From Lactobacillus kimbladii (lineage in GTDB: Bacteria > Bacillota > Bacilli > Lactobacillales > Lactobacillaceae), in assembly GCF_014323605.1 (NCBI RefSeq), contig NZ_SCMB01000003.1, positions 62,001 to 126,000 of the forward strand: a stretch of 64,000 bases of DNA, given 5' to 3'. A program made the position numbers and the translations under genes. Positions 53,853 to 62,226 of the stretch are shown here, one piece after another. The notes under the pieces were generated by a model that worked only from the letters and a program-made list of their open reading frames with translations, searched no databases and was not told the origin of the DNA. Within the stretch, counting starts at the first letter, position 1. Each line of letters starts with the position of its first letter.

Positions 53853-55229
53853 ATGAAAGAAATTGAACAAGATCTTAATACTAAACCATTATCATGGAAA
53901 CAGTATTTGATAGTTGCATCACTGTTATTTGGATTGTTTTTTGGTGCTGGTAACTTAATTTTTCCAATTCATTTGGGCCAATTATCTGGGGCAAACTGGG
54001 GAATGGCTACATTCGGCTTTTTAGTAACTGCTGTTCTCTTACCCTTGCTTGCTGTTTTAGCAATAAGTGCCAGCCATGCCAAAGGCGTTTATGATATCGG
54101 CACTCCACTAGGAAATAAATTTGCGCTTGTCTTTATGGTGCTAATTCACTTAACCTTAGGGCCTTTGTTTGCGACACCAAGAACAGCAAGCATTTCCTTT
54201 TCAGTTGGTTTGCAGCCAGTGCTGCCTAAAGCTGCCGCTAAGCCTGCATTACTGATTTTTTCAGCAATATTTTTCATTTTAGCTTTTATTATTTCTTACG
54301 AACAGTCGACAATTTTGGATAGTATTGGACGGATTTTGAATCCTTTATTTTTATTATTATTGTTTTCTGTGTTTTTATTAGCTGCTATCTCACCGATGGG
54401 TGCTGCTAAAGATCAAAGTGTCACTACAGCTTACCAAAGTGCTTCCTTTTTTAATGGTTTTTTAGAGGGCTATAACACAATGGATGCTCTGGCTGGATTG
54501 GCGTTTGGATATACTATTGTTTCAGCTGTCAGGCAATTGGGAAAAACTTCAGCAAAAAGTAATGCAAAGGTTACTGCAAGAGCTGGGGTTTTGGCAACAG
54601 GTGCAATTGGAATTATTTACATTGGTTTAATATGGTTAGGAGCAACAACTTTAAATCATTTTAAAATTTCGCAAGAGGGAGGCACAGTTTTCAACCAAAT
54701 AGTTACTTATTATTTAGGTGATTTTGGTCATGCCTTACTTGCCACACTAGTTACTCTTACTTGTTTAACAACTGCAGTTGGTTTAATAGCGGCTTTTGCT
54801 CAAGACTTTCACCGTAGTTTTAACAAAATAAGTTATCATGGCTGGTTGACTATCATGACAATTGTTTCCTTTATCACCGCTAATTTTGGCTTGGATACAA
54901 TTATTTCCTGGTCAACTCCAATGCTCATGTTTTTATATCCTATTGCCATGGTTTTGATTATTTTGTCAATTTCTGGTTCTTTATTCGACCGGGACTCAAT
55001 CATTTACTTTTGTGGCATACTTTTTACCATTATACCGGCAATCCTTGATATGATCGCTTCTTTTCCACCAATAGTTAGTCAGCAATCTTGGGCTATACAG
55101 TTGAAAGCATTCCAACTAAAATTTTTGCCGTTTGCAGATATCGGCATGGATTGGGTCATTCCCGCGATTATCGGCTTACTTATCGGTTTAATCCTTCATT
55201 TTATGAAAAAAGAAAAGATCAGAAACTAA
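53853..55229 (+). CDS. brnQ: Branched-chain amino acid:cation symporter BrnQ
   Basis: A 458-residue LIVCS-family transporter with 12 hydrophobic segments. It has 'LLFGLFFGAGNLIFPIHLGQLSG' at the start and 'TPRTASISFSVG'. It imports Leu, Ile and Val with Na+ or H+. Expression is set by the T-box upstream. It contrasts with the AzlCD exporters at 25 and 30 kb, which move the same amino acids outward. Confidence 0.94.
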   Translation: MKEIEQDLNTKPLSWKQYLIVASLLFGLFFGAGNLIFPIHLGQLSGANWGMATFGFLVTAVLLPLLAVLAISASHAKGVYDIGTPLGNKFALVFMVLIHLTLGPLFATPRTASISFSVGLQPVLPKAAAKPALLIFSAIFFILAFIISYEQSTILDSIGRILNPLFLLLLFSVFLLAAISPMGAAKDQSVTTAYQSASFFNGFLEGYNTMDALAGLAFGYTIVSAVRQLGKTSAKSNAKVTARAGVLATGAIGIIYIGLIWLGATTLNHFKISQEGGTVFNQIVTYYLGDFGHALLATLVTLTCLTTAVGLIAAFAQDFHRSFNKISYHGWLTIMTIVSFITANFGLDTIISWSTPMLMFLYPIAMVLIILSISGSLFDRDSIIYFCGILFTIIPAILDMIASFPPIVSQQSWAIQLKAFQLKFLPFADIGMDWVIPAIIGLLIGLILHFMKKEKIRN

Positions 55230-55325
55230 TATCACTATATTCTAGCTGTTTCAGTTAAATTTTTTGACAACCTCTATTTATAAAAGTAGATTAAAGAAAA
55301 GATTAATCGTGAGTATTATAAATAG

Positions 55326-57365
55326 ATGGGACTGAGTAATTTGGATAATATGAACATGAATCATAGTGGAAATATGAATCACTCAATGAATATGGGTGGT
55401 CAGGATATGATGATGCATGGCGGTCACATGATGCATATGGGCAACCTGAAGAAAAAGTTTTGGGTATCAGTTGTCTTATCCTTGCCAATCATATTTTTAT
55501 CACCAGCAATGGGTGTACATTTACCATTTCAATTTTCTTTTTCCGGTTCAGAATGGGTAGTTGCACTTTTTGCTACAATTCTCTATTTTTACGGTGGCCA
55601 ACCATTTTTGTCTGGTGCTTATTATGAAATTAAGGCTAAAAAACCTGAAATGATGACACTAATTTCTTTAGGCATTACTACAGCATATATTTATAGTTTA
55701 TATGCTTTTATTAAAAATGATTTATTAAACAGCAAAGTTCATGTCATGGATTTCTTTTGGGAATTAGCTACTTTAATTTTAATTATGTTATTAGGTCATC
55801 TGATTGAGATGAACTCAGTAATGAATGCCAATAGTTCAGTGCATGACTTGGCTAAACTTTTACCCGATAAGGTCCACGTACAACATAATGGTCAAACTAT
55901 GGACATGGCAATAAACGATGTCCAAAAAGATGCAGTAATTTTAGTCAAAGCAGGAGAAAGTATTCCTCTTGATGGGGTCATTATAAATGGTTCCAGTCAG
56001 GTGAATGAATCTTTGGTTACTGGTGAATCGCGCGAAGTAACGCGGCAAAAAAACGATAAGGTTATAGGGGGTTCAATTAACGGCTCTGGAACACTAACAG
56101 TTAAGGTTACTAATTCAGCTAATTCAGGCTTTTTAGCCAGTGTCAATAAACTAGTTCAGTCATCTCAGATGAATAAGTCCAAACTAAAAAATTTGGCAGA
56201 TCGGGTTTCCAGTTGGTTGTTTTATGCCGCGCTAATTTTTGGTATTATTGCTTTTCTGGTTTGGACAAGTTTACGTGGTATAGCAGGTGGTCTCGAACGA
56301 ATGGTAACTGTGTTAGTAATAGCTTGCCCTCATGCTCTGGGTTTAGCTATTCCTTTAGTGAACGCTAAGAGCACATCAATCGGTGCCAAAAATGGCTTAC
56401 TAATTAGAAATCGTAATGTTATTAGCATTAGTTCCAAAATCAATTATTTGCTTTTAGATAAGACTGGAACTTTGACGCAAGGGAAGTTTCAGGTGCGCAA
56501 GTATAATACTTTAAGTAAATCCTACAATGCAGATGAAGTTATTAAACTAATTGCTTCTTTAGAACAGGATTCCAATCATCCGATTGCACAAAGCATTTTA
56601 CAATTTACTAAGGAAAAGAAGATTGATTTATATGCTTTATCTGACAGTAATACTTTGGCCGGAAAGGGCGTTTCAGGAATAATAAACGGAGAAGAATATC
56701 AATTAGTAAACGAAAAAACTGCAAGAGAAATAGTTAAAAACTTTCCTCAGGTAGAATCCCTGAATTATACTTCGAGTTACTTGATTAAAGGTCATGAACT
56801 TTTGGGCTATGTTGCCGTTGGTGATGAAATCAAAAAGAATGCGGCATCGTTAATTAAGCAGATTAAGGCTCTCAACATTACTCCGGTAATGTTGACTGGT
56901 GATAATGAAAAGGTAGCGCAAAACATTGCGCAGAAGTTAGGTATTACAGAAGTGCATTCTGGTCTAATGCCGGCCGATAAGCAAAAAATCGTAGCTACTT
57001 TGCAAAATCAAGGTAATAAGGTGATGATGGTCGGCGATGGCATTAACGATGCACCTAGTTTAGCCAAGGCCGACATTGGAGTTGCTATTGGAGCCGGAAC
57101 AGATGTTGCCGTAGATTCTGCTGATGTTATTTTGGTAAATAGTGAACCTTTAGATATCATTAGTTTTTTAAAATTGGCCCAGCATACTCAAAGAAAAATC
57201 GTTCAAAATTTATGGTGGGGAGCCGGATACAATATAGTTGCATTGCCGTTAGCAGCTGGAGTATTAGCTCCTTGGGGAATTTTGTTATCCCCAGCCGTTG
57301 GAGCAATTTTGATGTCCTTATCAACAGTAATAGTGGCAATTAATGCAGAAACCTTAAAAATATAA
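55326..57365 (+). CDS. copB: Copper-translocating P-type ATPase (CopB type)
   Basis: A 679-residue P1B-type ATPase. The N-terminus (residues 1-42) is rich in Met and His (NMNMNHSGNMNHSMNM, MMMHGGHMMHM) and has no CxxC heavy-metal domain. The metal site is CPH (ACPHALGLA), the CopB/type P1B-3 signature. TGES, DKTGTLT and GDGINDAP complete the pump. It exports copper. No ribosome-binding site is obvious before ATG 55326. No CopY box, copY or copZ is nearby. Confidence 0.92.
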   Translation: MGLSNLDNMNMNHSGNMNHSMNMGGQDMMMHGGHMMHMGNLKKKFWVSVVLSLPIIFLSPAMGVHLPFQFSFSGSEWVVALFATILYFYGGQPFLSGAYYEIKAKKPEMMTLISLGITTAYIYSLYAFIKNDLLNSKVHVMDFFWELATLILIMLLGHLIEMNSVMNANSSVHDLAKLLPDKVHVQHNGQTMDMAINDVQKDAVILVKAGESIPLDGVIINGSSQVNESLVTGESREVTRQKNDKVIGGSINGSGTLTVKVTNSANSGFLASVNKLVQSSQMNKSKLKNLADRVSSWLFYAALIFGIIAFLVWTSLRGIAGGLERMVTVLVIACPHALGLAIPLVNAKSTSIGAKNGLLIRNRNVISISSKINYLLLDKTGTLTQGKFQVRKYNTLSKSYNADEVIKLIASLEQDSNHPIAQSILQFTKEKKIDLYALSDSNTLAGKGVSGIINGEEYQLVNEKTAREIVKNFPQVESLNYTSSYLIKGHELLGYVAVGDEIKKNAASLIKQIKALNITPVMLTGDNEKVAQNIAQKLGITEVHSGLMPADKQKIVATLQNQGNKVMMVGDGINDAPSLAKADIGVAIGAGTDVAVDSADVILVNSEPLDIISFLKLAQHTQRKIVQNLWWGAGYNIVALPLAAGVLAPWGILLSPAVGAILMSLSTVIVAINAETLKI

Positions 57366-57376
57366 CAGTCTGGACT

Positions 57377-57401
57377 AAGCACTCATTAGGAGTGCTTTTT
57401 G
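57377..57401 (+). terminator. Terminator after copB
   Basis: AAGCACTC and GAGTGCTTTTT with a five-base loop. Confidence 0.85.
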
Positions 57402-57455
57402 TATTTTTAAACAAATTTTAAATTTTTAAATTGATAGCCCTTTTATTTAAAAATA

Positions 57456-57484
57456 TTGAAAAAAGCATAAAAAACCTGTATTAT
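57456..57484 (+). promoter_or_regulatory. fumC-frdA promoter
   Basis: TTGAAA (57456-57461) and TATTAT (57479-57484) with a 17-base spacer. The -35 and its upstream run (TTAAAAATATTGAAAAA) match the sequence before mdh at 60.48 kb. Confidence 0.65.
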
Positions 57485-57548
57485 GAGTGAAAGAGTAATA
57501 TAAAATTTATTATTAGTAAAATGTCAGCATTAAATAAGGAGACTGAAC

Positions 57549-58952
57549 ATGAGCGAAAAAGAATATCGTGTTGAGAGCGATACTATTGGTCCTGTCAAAA
57601 TACCAAAAGAAGCTTTATGGGGACCGCAAACTGAACGCAGTCGCAATAACTTCCCCAGCGGTGAATTAATGCCTCTTGCAATTATCCGGGCATTTTTGCA
57701 TTTGAAGAAAGCTGCTGCTGAGTCAAATGTCGAAGTGGGGGATGAAACAGCTGATAAAGGTGCAGCAATTGAAGAAGCTATTGACCAGTTGTTGAAATTA
57801 AATGATAGCGAGCTTCGTAAAGATTTTCCGCTTCATGTCTTGCAAACAGGATCAGGAACCCAAAGTAATATGAACGTCAATGAAGTCGTTGCTAATTTAG
57901 CTAATAAACTTCATCCAGGTTTAAACGTTTTACCAAATGATGATGTTAATCGGGGACAGTCTTCAAATGATACTTATCCTACAGCAATGAATATTGTGGC
58001 TGTTGAGGCACTGGATAAACTTGAACCAGCTGTGCAACACCTAATTGATGAGCTTATACTAAAGCAAAATAAATATTGGAAAACCGTTAAGGTAGGTCGT
58101 ACTCATTTGCAAGATGCTACACCAATTACTTTTGGCCAAGAAGTTTCAGGTTATATTTCTGCACTAAAACATGACTTGAATTATATTCAAGAACTTAAAC
58201 CAACATTGTATGAATTAGCAATAGGTGGGACAGCTGTTGGCACCGGACTTAACGCCGCACCTGGAATGACTGCGAAAATTGCCGGTAAATTGTCTCAAGT
58301 ATATGGACACGAATTTAAAGTTAATACCAATAAGTTCTGGGGTCTGGCTCATCATTCCGGTTTAGATGTTGTTCATGGTGCTTTAAAAACCTTAGCTGCT
58401 GATATGTTTAAAATTGCTCAAGACATCAGGTTTTTGGCTTCTGGACCGAGAGCGGGCTATCACGAGCTTAATATACCAGCTAATGAACCCGGGTCGTCAA
58501 TTATGCCTGGTAAAGTTAACCCCACGCAAGCTGAAGCAGTAACCATGGCAGCCGCAAAAGTTTTTGGCAATGACACAACTATTACTTTTGCGTGTTCACA
58601 AGGAAATTTTGAAATGAATGTCTATAAAACTGTCATGATTACAGCTTTTCTAGATTCTTGTGATATTTTAACTGGTACTATTACAGGGTTTGCTGATAAA
58701 ATGATTGCTGGTTTAACTGTTAATGCAGAAAAGATGGATGATCTGCTTGAGAGCTCATTAATGACAGTTACGGCATTATCGCCTCATATTGGTTATCATG
58801 CAGCTGCGAAAATTGCCCAAACTGCAGATAACGAAGGAACCACTCTTAAGGAAGCAGCGCTTAAAAGTGGTAAATTAACAAAAGAGGAATATGATAAGTG
58901 GATGGATTATATGGCGATGACCAATGTATCTCAAACTAATCCTGAAAAATAA
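57549..58952 (+). CDS. fumC: Class II fumarate hydratase
   Basis: A 467-residue iron-independent fumarase that interconverts malate and fumarate. It contains 'GSGTQSNMNVNEV', 'VGRTHLQDATPITFGQE' and the signature loop 'GSSIMPGKVNPTQAEA'. It is directly followed (26 bases) by a fumarate reductase, so it most likely works in the dehydrating direction, making fumarate from malate. GGAG precedes the ATG. Confidence 0.96.
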   Translation: MSEKEYRVESDTIGPVKIPKEALWGPQTERSRNNFPSGELMPLAIIRAFLHLKKAAAESNVEVGDETADKGAAIEEAIDQLLKLNDSELRKDFPLHVLQTGSGTQSNMNVNEVVANLANKLHPGLNVLPNDDVNRGQSSNDTYPTAMNIVAVEALDKLEPAVQHLIDELILKQNKYWKTVKVGRTHLQDATPITFGQEVSGYISALKHDLNYIQELKPTLYELAIGGTAVGTGLNAAPGMTAKIAGKLSQVYGHEFKVNTNKFWGLAHHSGLDVVHGALKTLAADMFKIAQDIRFLASGPRAGYHELNIPANEPGSSIMPGKVNPTQAEAVTMAAAKVFGNDTTITFACSQGNFEMNVYKTVMITAFLDSCDILTGTITGFADKMIAGLTVNAEKMDDLLESSLMTVTALSPHIGYHAAAKIAQTADNEGTTLKEAALKSGKLTKEEYDKWMDYMAMTNVSQTNPEK

Positions 58953-58978
58953 TTTTTTAAAATTTAGAGGAGAAAAAA

Positions 58979-60376
58979 ATGGGTAAATTTGTTTTTAGTC
59001 CTAACGGCAGTGCAGAAATTAAAGACCATTATGATGCAGTAATCGTTGGAGCCGGTGGAGCCGGTTTAACGGCCGCAATTCAAGCAAAAGAACTAGGCTT
59101 GAATGTTGCCGTTTTTGAAAAAAATGCTGATCTTGGTGGAAATACTAACAGAGCCTCATCTGGGATGAATGCTTCTGAAAGCTTGGTACAGCTTAATGAA
59201 GGGATTATAGATAACAAGGAAGATTTTTACCAGGAAACTTTAAAGGGTGGAGGCAGACTAAATGACCGCGACCTTTTGAGATATTTTGTTGACCACTCAG
59301 CAGTGGCGATTGACTGGTTAATGAATCATGGCATCGAGTTAACAAATTTGACAATAACTGGTGGTATGAGTAAGAAAAGGGCTCACCGTCCCGCCTCAAT
59401 GGCACCGGTTGGCAGTTATTTAGTAACAGGAGCTTTAAAGCAAATTCAGGAAAAAAATATTCCTGTTTTTAATAATTCTCGTGTAATTAAATTATTACAA
59501 GATAACGATAAAAGGGTTGTAGGAATTGAAGTTGAAACTGATTCAGGAACTAAAAAGGTTCAAGCGACGGCTACTTTACTAGCCTCAGGTGGCTTTGGTT
59601 CTTCAAAAGATTTAATACAAAAATACCGTCCAGATCTGGCGAATTACAAAACAACTAATCAACCCGGAGCTACAGGTGATGGTTTAATGTTAGCTGCTGA
59701 AATAGATGCTCAATTAGAGCAAATGGAATTTATTCAGGTTCACCCCACAGCACAGACAGACACTGATCACGTTTATTTAATAGGTGAAGGTTTACGTGGC
59801 GAAGGAGCAATTTTAGTTAATAAATCTGGACAAAGATTTGTTAACGAGCTTGATACTCGAAAAATCGTTTCCGATGCCATCACTAAATTAAATGAGGATG
59901 GTGCTTACCTTCTGTTTGATCAAACGATCCGTAATAATTTCACTGCTGTCGAATTTTATGATCATGTAGGATTAGTCAGTCAAGGCTCTTCCATTGATGA
60001 ATTAGCAGCAAATATTGGCGTTAACAGTGATAATCTAAAGAAAACAATTGCAAAATGGAATGAAGCTGTAAAAAACAAAAATGATAGTGAATTTCAGCGG
60101 ACTACTGGAATGGATCGCACTATCAAGCAAGGTCCTTTCTTTGCTATTCATATTAATCCGGCAATTCATTATACTATGGGTGGAATTCATATAACTCCAA
60201 AAACTGAAGTTTTGGATTCAGACGGAAACGTTATTCCAGGTCTCTATGCTGCTGGCGAAGTTTCAGGAGGATTACATGGTAATAATAGAATTGGTGGAAA
60301 CTCGATTGCTGAAACAGTGGTGTTTGGCAGGCAGGCCGGTATACAGATGACAGAATACACAAGACAATTTAAATAA
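58979..60376 (+). CDS. frdA: Soluble fumarate reductase flavoprotein
   Basis: A 465-residue FAD-dependent reductase without FMN or cytochrome domains. All fumarate reductase landmarks are present: FAD motif 'VIVGAGGAGLTAAIQA', 'IQVHPT', 'GEGLRGEGAILVN..GQRFVNEL', 'HYTMGGIHI' and 'GLHGNNRIGGNS' (substrate arginine). It lies in an operon with fumC. It should reduce fumarate to succinate; the electron donor (reduced flavin or NADH-linked) is not visible. A terminator follows. Confidence 0.92.
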   Translation: MGKFVFSPNGSAEIKDHYDAVIVGAGGAGLTAAIQAKELGLNVAVFEKNADLGGNTNRASSGMNASESLVQLNEGIIDNKEDFYQETLKGGGRLNDRDLLRYFVDHSAVAIDWLMNHGIELTNLTITGGMSKKRAHRPASMAPVGSYLVTGALKQIQEKNIPVFNNSRVIKLLQDNDKRVVGIEVETDSGTKKVQATATLLASGGFGSSKDLIQKYRPDLANYKTTNQPGATGDGLMLAAEIDAQLEQMEFIQVHPTAQTDTDHVYLIGEGLRGEGAILVNKSGQRFVNELDTRKIVSDAITKLNEDGAYLLFDQTIRNNFTAVEFYDHVGLVSQGSSIDELAANIGVNSDNLKKTIAKWNEAVKNKNDSEFQRTTGMDRTIKQGPFFAIHINPAIHYTMGGIHITPKTEVLDSDGNVIPGLYAAGEVSGGLHGNNRIGGNSIAETVVFGRQAGIQMTEYTRQFK

Positions 60377-60381
60377 TTATT

Positions 60382-60410
60382 TAAAATGCTTAGAAATTCT
60401 AAGCATTTTT
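60382..60410 (+). terminator. Terminator after the fumarate reductase gene
   Basis: AAAATGCTTAGAA and TTCTAAGCATTTTTT pair almost without a loop. It separates fumC-frdA from the mdh unit. Confidence 0.85.
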
Positions 60411-60481
60411 TGTATTATTTAAAAGATGAAAATCATTTTATATTTTTAAAAAATTAAAATTTAAATTATTTATTTTAAATA

Positions 60482-60510
60482 TTGAAAAATGATAGGATAA
60501 ATTTTATAAT
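60482..60510 (+). promoter_or_regulatory. mdh-rraA-transporter promoter
   Basis: TTGAAA (60482-60487) and TATAAT (60505-60510) with a 17-base spacer. The upstream run TTTTAAATATTGAAAAA closely resembles the fumC promoter. Confidence 0.75.
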
Positions 60511-60560
60511 TATTTATGTAAAGGATTACATTTTTTAAAAATTTGAAAGGAAATGACGTT

Positions 60561-61490
60561 ATGAATAAAAAGGTTTTACTAGTTGGTGATGGAGCAGTAG
60601 GTTCAACTTTTGCCAATGATTTATTACAACATACCAGAGTTGACGAACTGGTTATTTGCGATGTGGTAAAAAAGCGCCCACTGGGTGATTCAATGGATTT
60701 AGAAGACATACTGCCATTTACAGGAGAATGTAATATTCATTCTGGAGAATACTCTGATGCAAAAGATGCTGACGTTGTTGTGATCACCGCTGGTGTTCCG
60801 CGTAAGCCGGGAGAAAGCCGTTTGGATCTGGTTAATAAAAACGTAAATATCTTAAAAAGCATAATTCAACCTGTAGTTGAATCAGGCTTTAACGGTATTT
60901 TTCTCGTTTCTGCTAATCCCGTTGATATTTTAACAACGCTGACCCAGAAACTATCTGGTTTCCCTAAAAATAAGGTTATCGGAACGGGAACTTCTCTTGA
61001 TTCAGCTCGCTTGAAAGTTGATTTGGCAAGAAGATTACATGTTCCTGTTGCTGAAGTTAATTCCATGGTTTTAGGAGAGCATGGTGATACTTCTTTCGAA
61101 AACTTTGATGAGTCAACAGTTAGTGGCAAGCCGCTTAAAGATTTTGCTGGTATTGACAACTCTGTGCTGGATCAATTAGAATCAGGTGTTCGTAAAAAAG
61201 GAGGAAAAATAATTGAAAATAAAGGTGCTACATTTTATGGCATTGCGATGATGTTAACTCAAATTGTTACTGCAATATTAACTAATCGATCAATCGCCTT
61301 GCCTTTATCAGCACCAATTAAGGGTGAATATGGAATTAAAAATGAGCTTTATCTAGGAACTCCAGCTGTCGTAAATGGTGCAGGAATTAGTCAGGTGCTT
61401 GAAACTGAGCTTTCTGAAACTGAAAAAGCTAAGATGCTAAACTCAGCTTCCAAAATGCAGGAAGTACTAGATAATATTGCTTTAGATTAA
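60561..61490 (+). CDS. mdh: LDH-fold L-2-hydroxyacid dehydrogenase, predicted malate dehydrogenase
   Basis: A 309-residue member of the LDH/MDH family with the NAD motif 'LVGDGAVGSTFA', 'SANPVDIL', Arg150 ('DSAR') and catalytic His174 ('GEHGDT'). In the substrate loop the position that is glutamine in lactate dehydrogenases is Arg81 (VPRKPGESR). This is the classical switch to malate/oxaloacetate. The scaffold is LDH-like (GEHGDT, LDSARLK), so I predict an LDH-derived malate dehydrogenase. The frame opens at TTG 60543, but ATG 60561 has AAAGGA upstream. Context with fumC and frdA supports malate. Confidence 0.85.
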   Translation: MNKKVLLVGDGAVGSTFANDLLQHTRVDELVICDVVKKRPLGDSMDLEDILPFTGECNIHSGEYSDAKDADVVVITAGVPRKPGESRLDLVNKNVNILKSIIQPVVESGFNGIFLVSANPVDILTTLTQKLSGFPKNKVIGTGTSLDSARLKVDLARRLHVPVAEVNSMVLGEHGDTSFENFDESTVSGKPLKDFAGIDNSVLDQLESGVRKKGGKIIENKGATFYGIAMMLTQIVTAILTNRSIALPLSAPIKGEYGIKNELYLGTPAVVNGAGISQVLETELSETEKAKMLNSASKMQEVLDNIALD

Positions 61491-61510
61491 CCAAAAAGAA
61501 GGCATGACGA

Positions 61511-62221
61511 ATGCAGGTTGGAAAAAGGATTTTTTTAAAAAGAAACCTTCCGCAAAAAGAAGTAATTGCTGCGTACAGAAAGTTGCCCTCATCAAACGTG
61601 GCTGATTGTATGAATAGAACAGGTGCAATGGCACCAAGAATTAAGCTTATGTCCAAGCCTCAGAAGGAAATGTGTGGACCAGCTTTTACAGTTCATAACC
61701 GTCCAGGTGATAATTTGACTATTTATGCAGCGTTAAAATATTGTCATGAAGGCGATATCGTTGTCATTGATAATGAAAATGATAATACCAGGGCTGTTAT
61801 TGGCGAAGTGATGATGACCTGGCTGCGCGACCAAAGACATGTTGCTGGAGTCGTAGTTGACGGACCAATACGTGACATTGATAGTTTGCGTAATTGGGAC
61901 TTGCCCATATACGCAGTTAGTACAACACCTGATGGACCATATAAAGAGGGTCCGGGAGAAATAAATGTCCCAATTTCTTGTGGGAATGTAAGTGTTAATC
62001 CTGGTGACGTAATTTTAGGTGATGCCGATGGTGTTATTAAGATTGCTTTAGAAGAAGCAAGTGAATTGCTTCCAGTTGTTCAGGATTTTCATAAAAAAGA
62101 TGATGCAAAAGCGGCCAGTTTTCATGATGGCACAGGAAATATAAATTGGCTTGATGAAGAACTAAAGAATAAAAATTATGAAATTATCGACGATATTTAT
62201 CGCCCGGAAAATTACAGGTAA
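61511..62221 (+). CDS. RraA-type HMG/CHA aldolase family protein (possible oxaloacetate decarboxylase)
   Basis: A 236-residue member of the RraA / 4-hydroxy-4-methyl-2-oxoglutarate aldolase family. It has 'VADCMNRTGAM', 'GPAFTV', 'DIVVIDNENDNTRAVIGEVM' and the metal/substrate block 'VVVDGPIRDIDSL'. Enzymes of this family also decarboxylate oxaloacetate. In an operon with malate dehydrogenase and a dicarboxylate transporter, that activity is the likely one. The regulatory RraA function on RNase E does not fit here. Confidence 0.82.
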   Translation: MQVGKRIFLKRNLPQKEVIAAYRKLPSSNVADCMNRTGAMAPRIKLMSKPQKEMCGPAFTVHNRPGDNLTIYAALKYCHEGDIVVIDNENDNTRAVIGEVMMTWLRDQRHVAGVVVDGPIRDIDSLRNWDLPIYAVSTTPDGPYKEGPGEINVPISCGNVSVNPGDVILGDADGVIKIALEEASELLPVVQDFHKKDDAKAASFHDGTGNINWLDEELKNKNYEIIDDIYRPENYR

Positions 62222-62226
62222 TTAAA

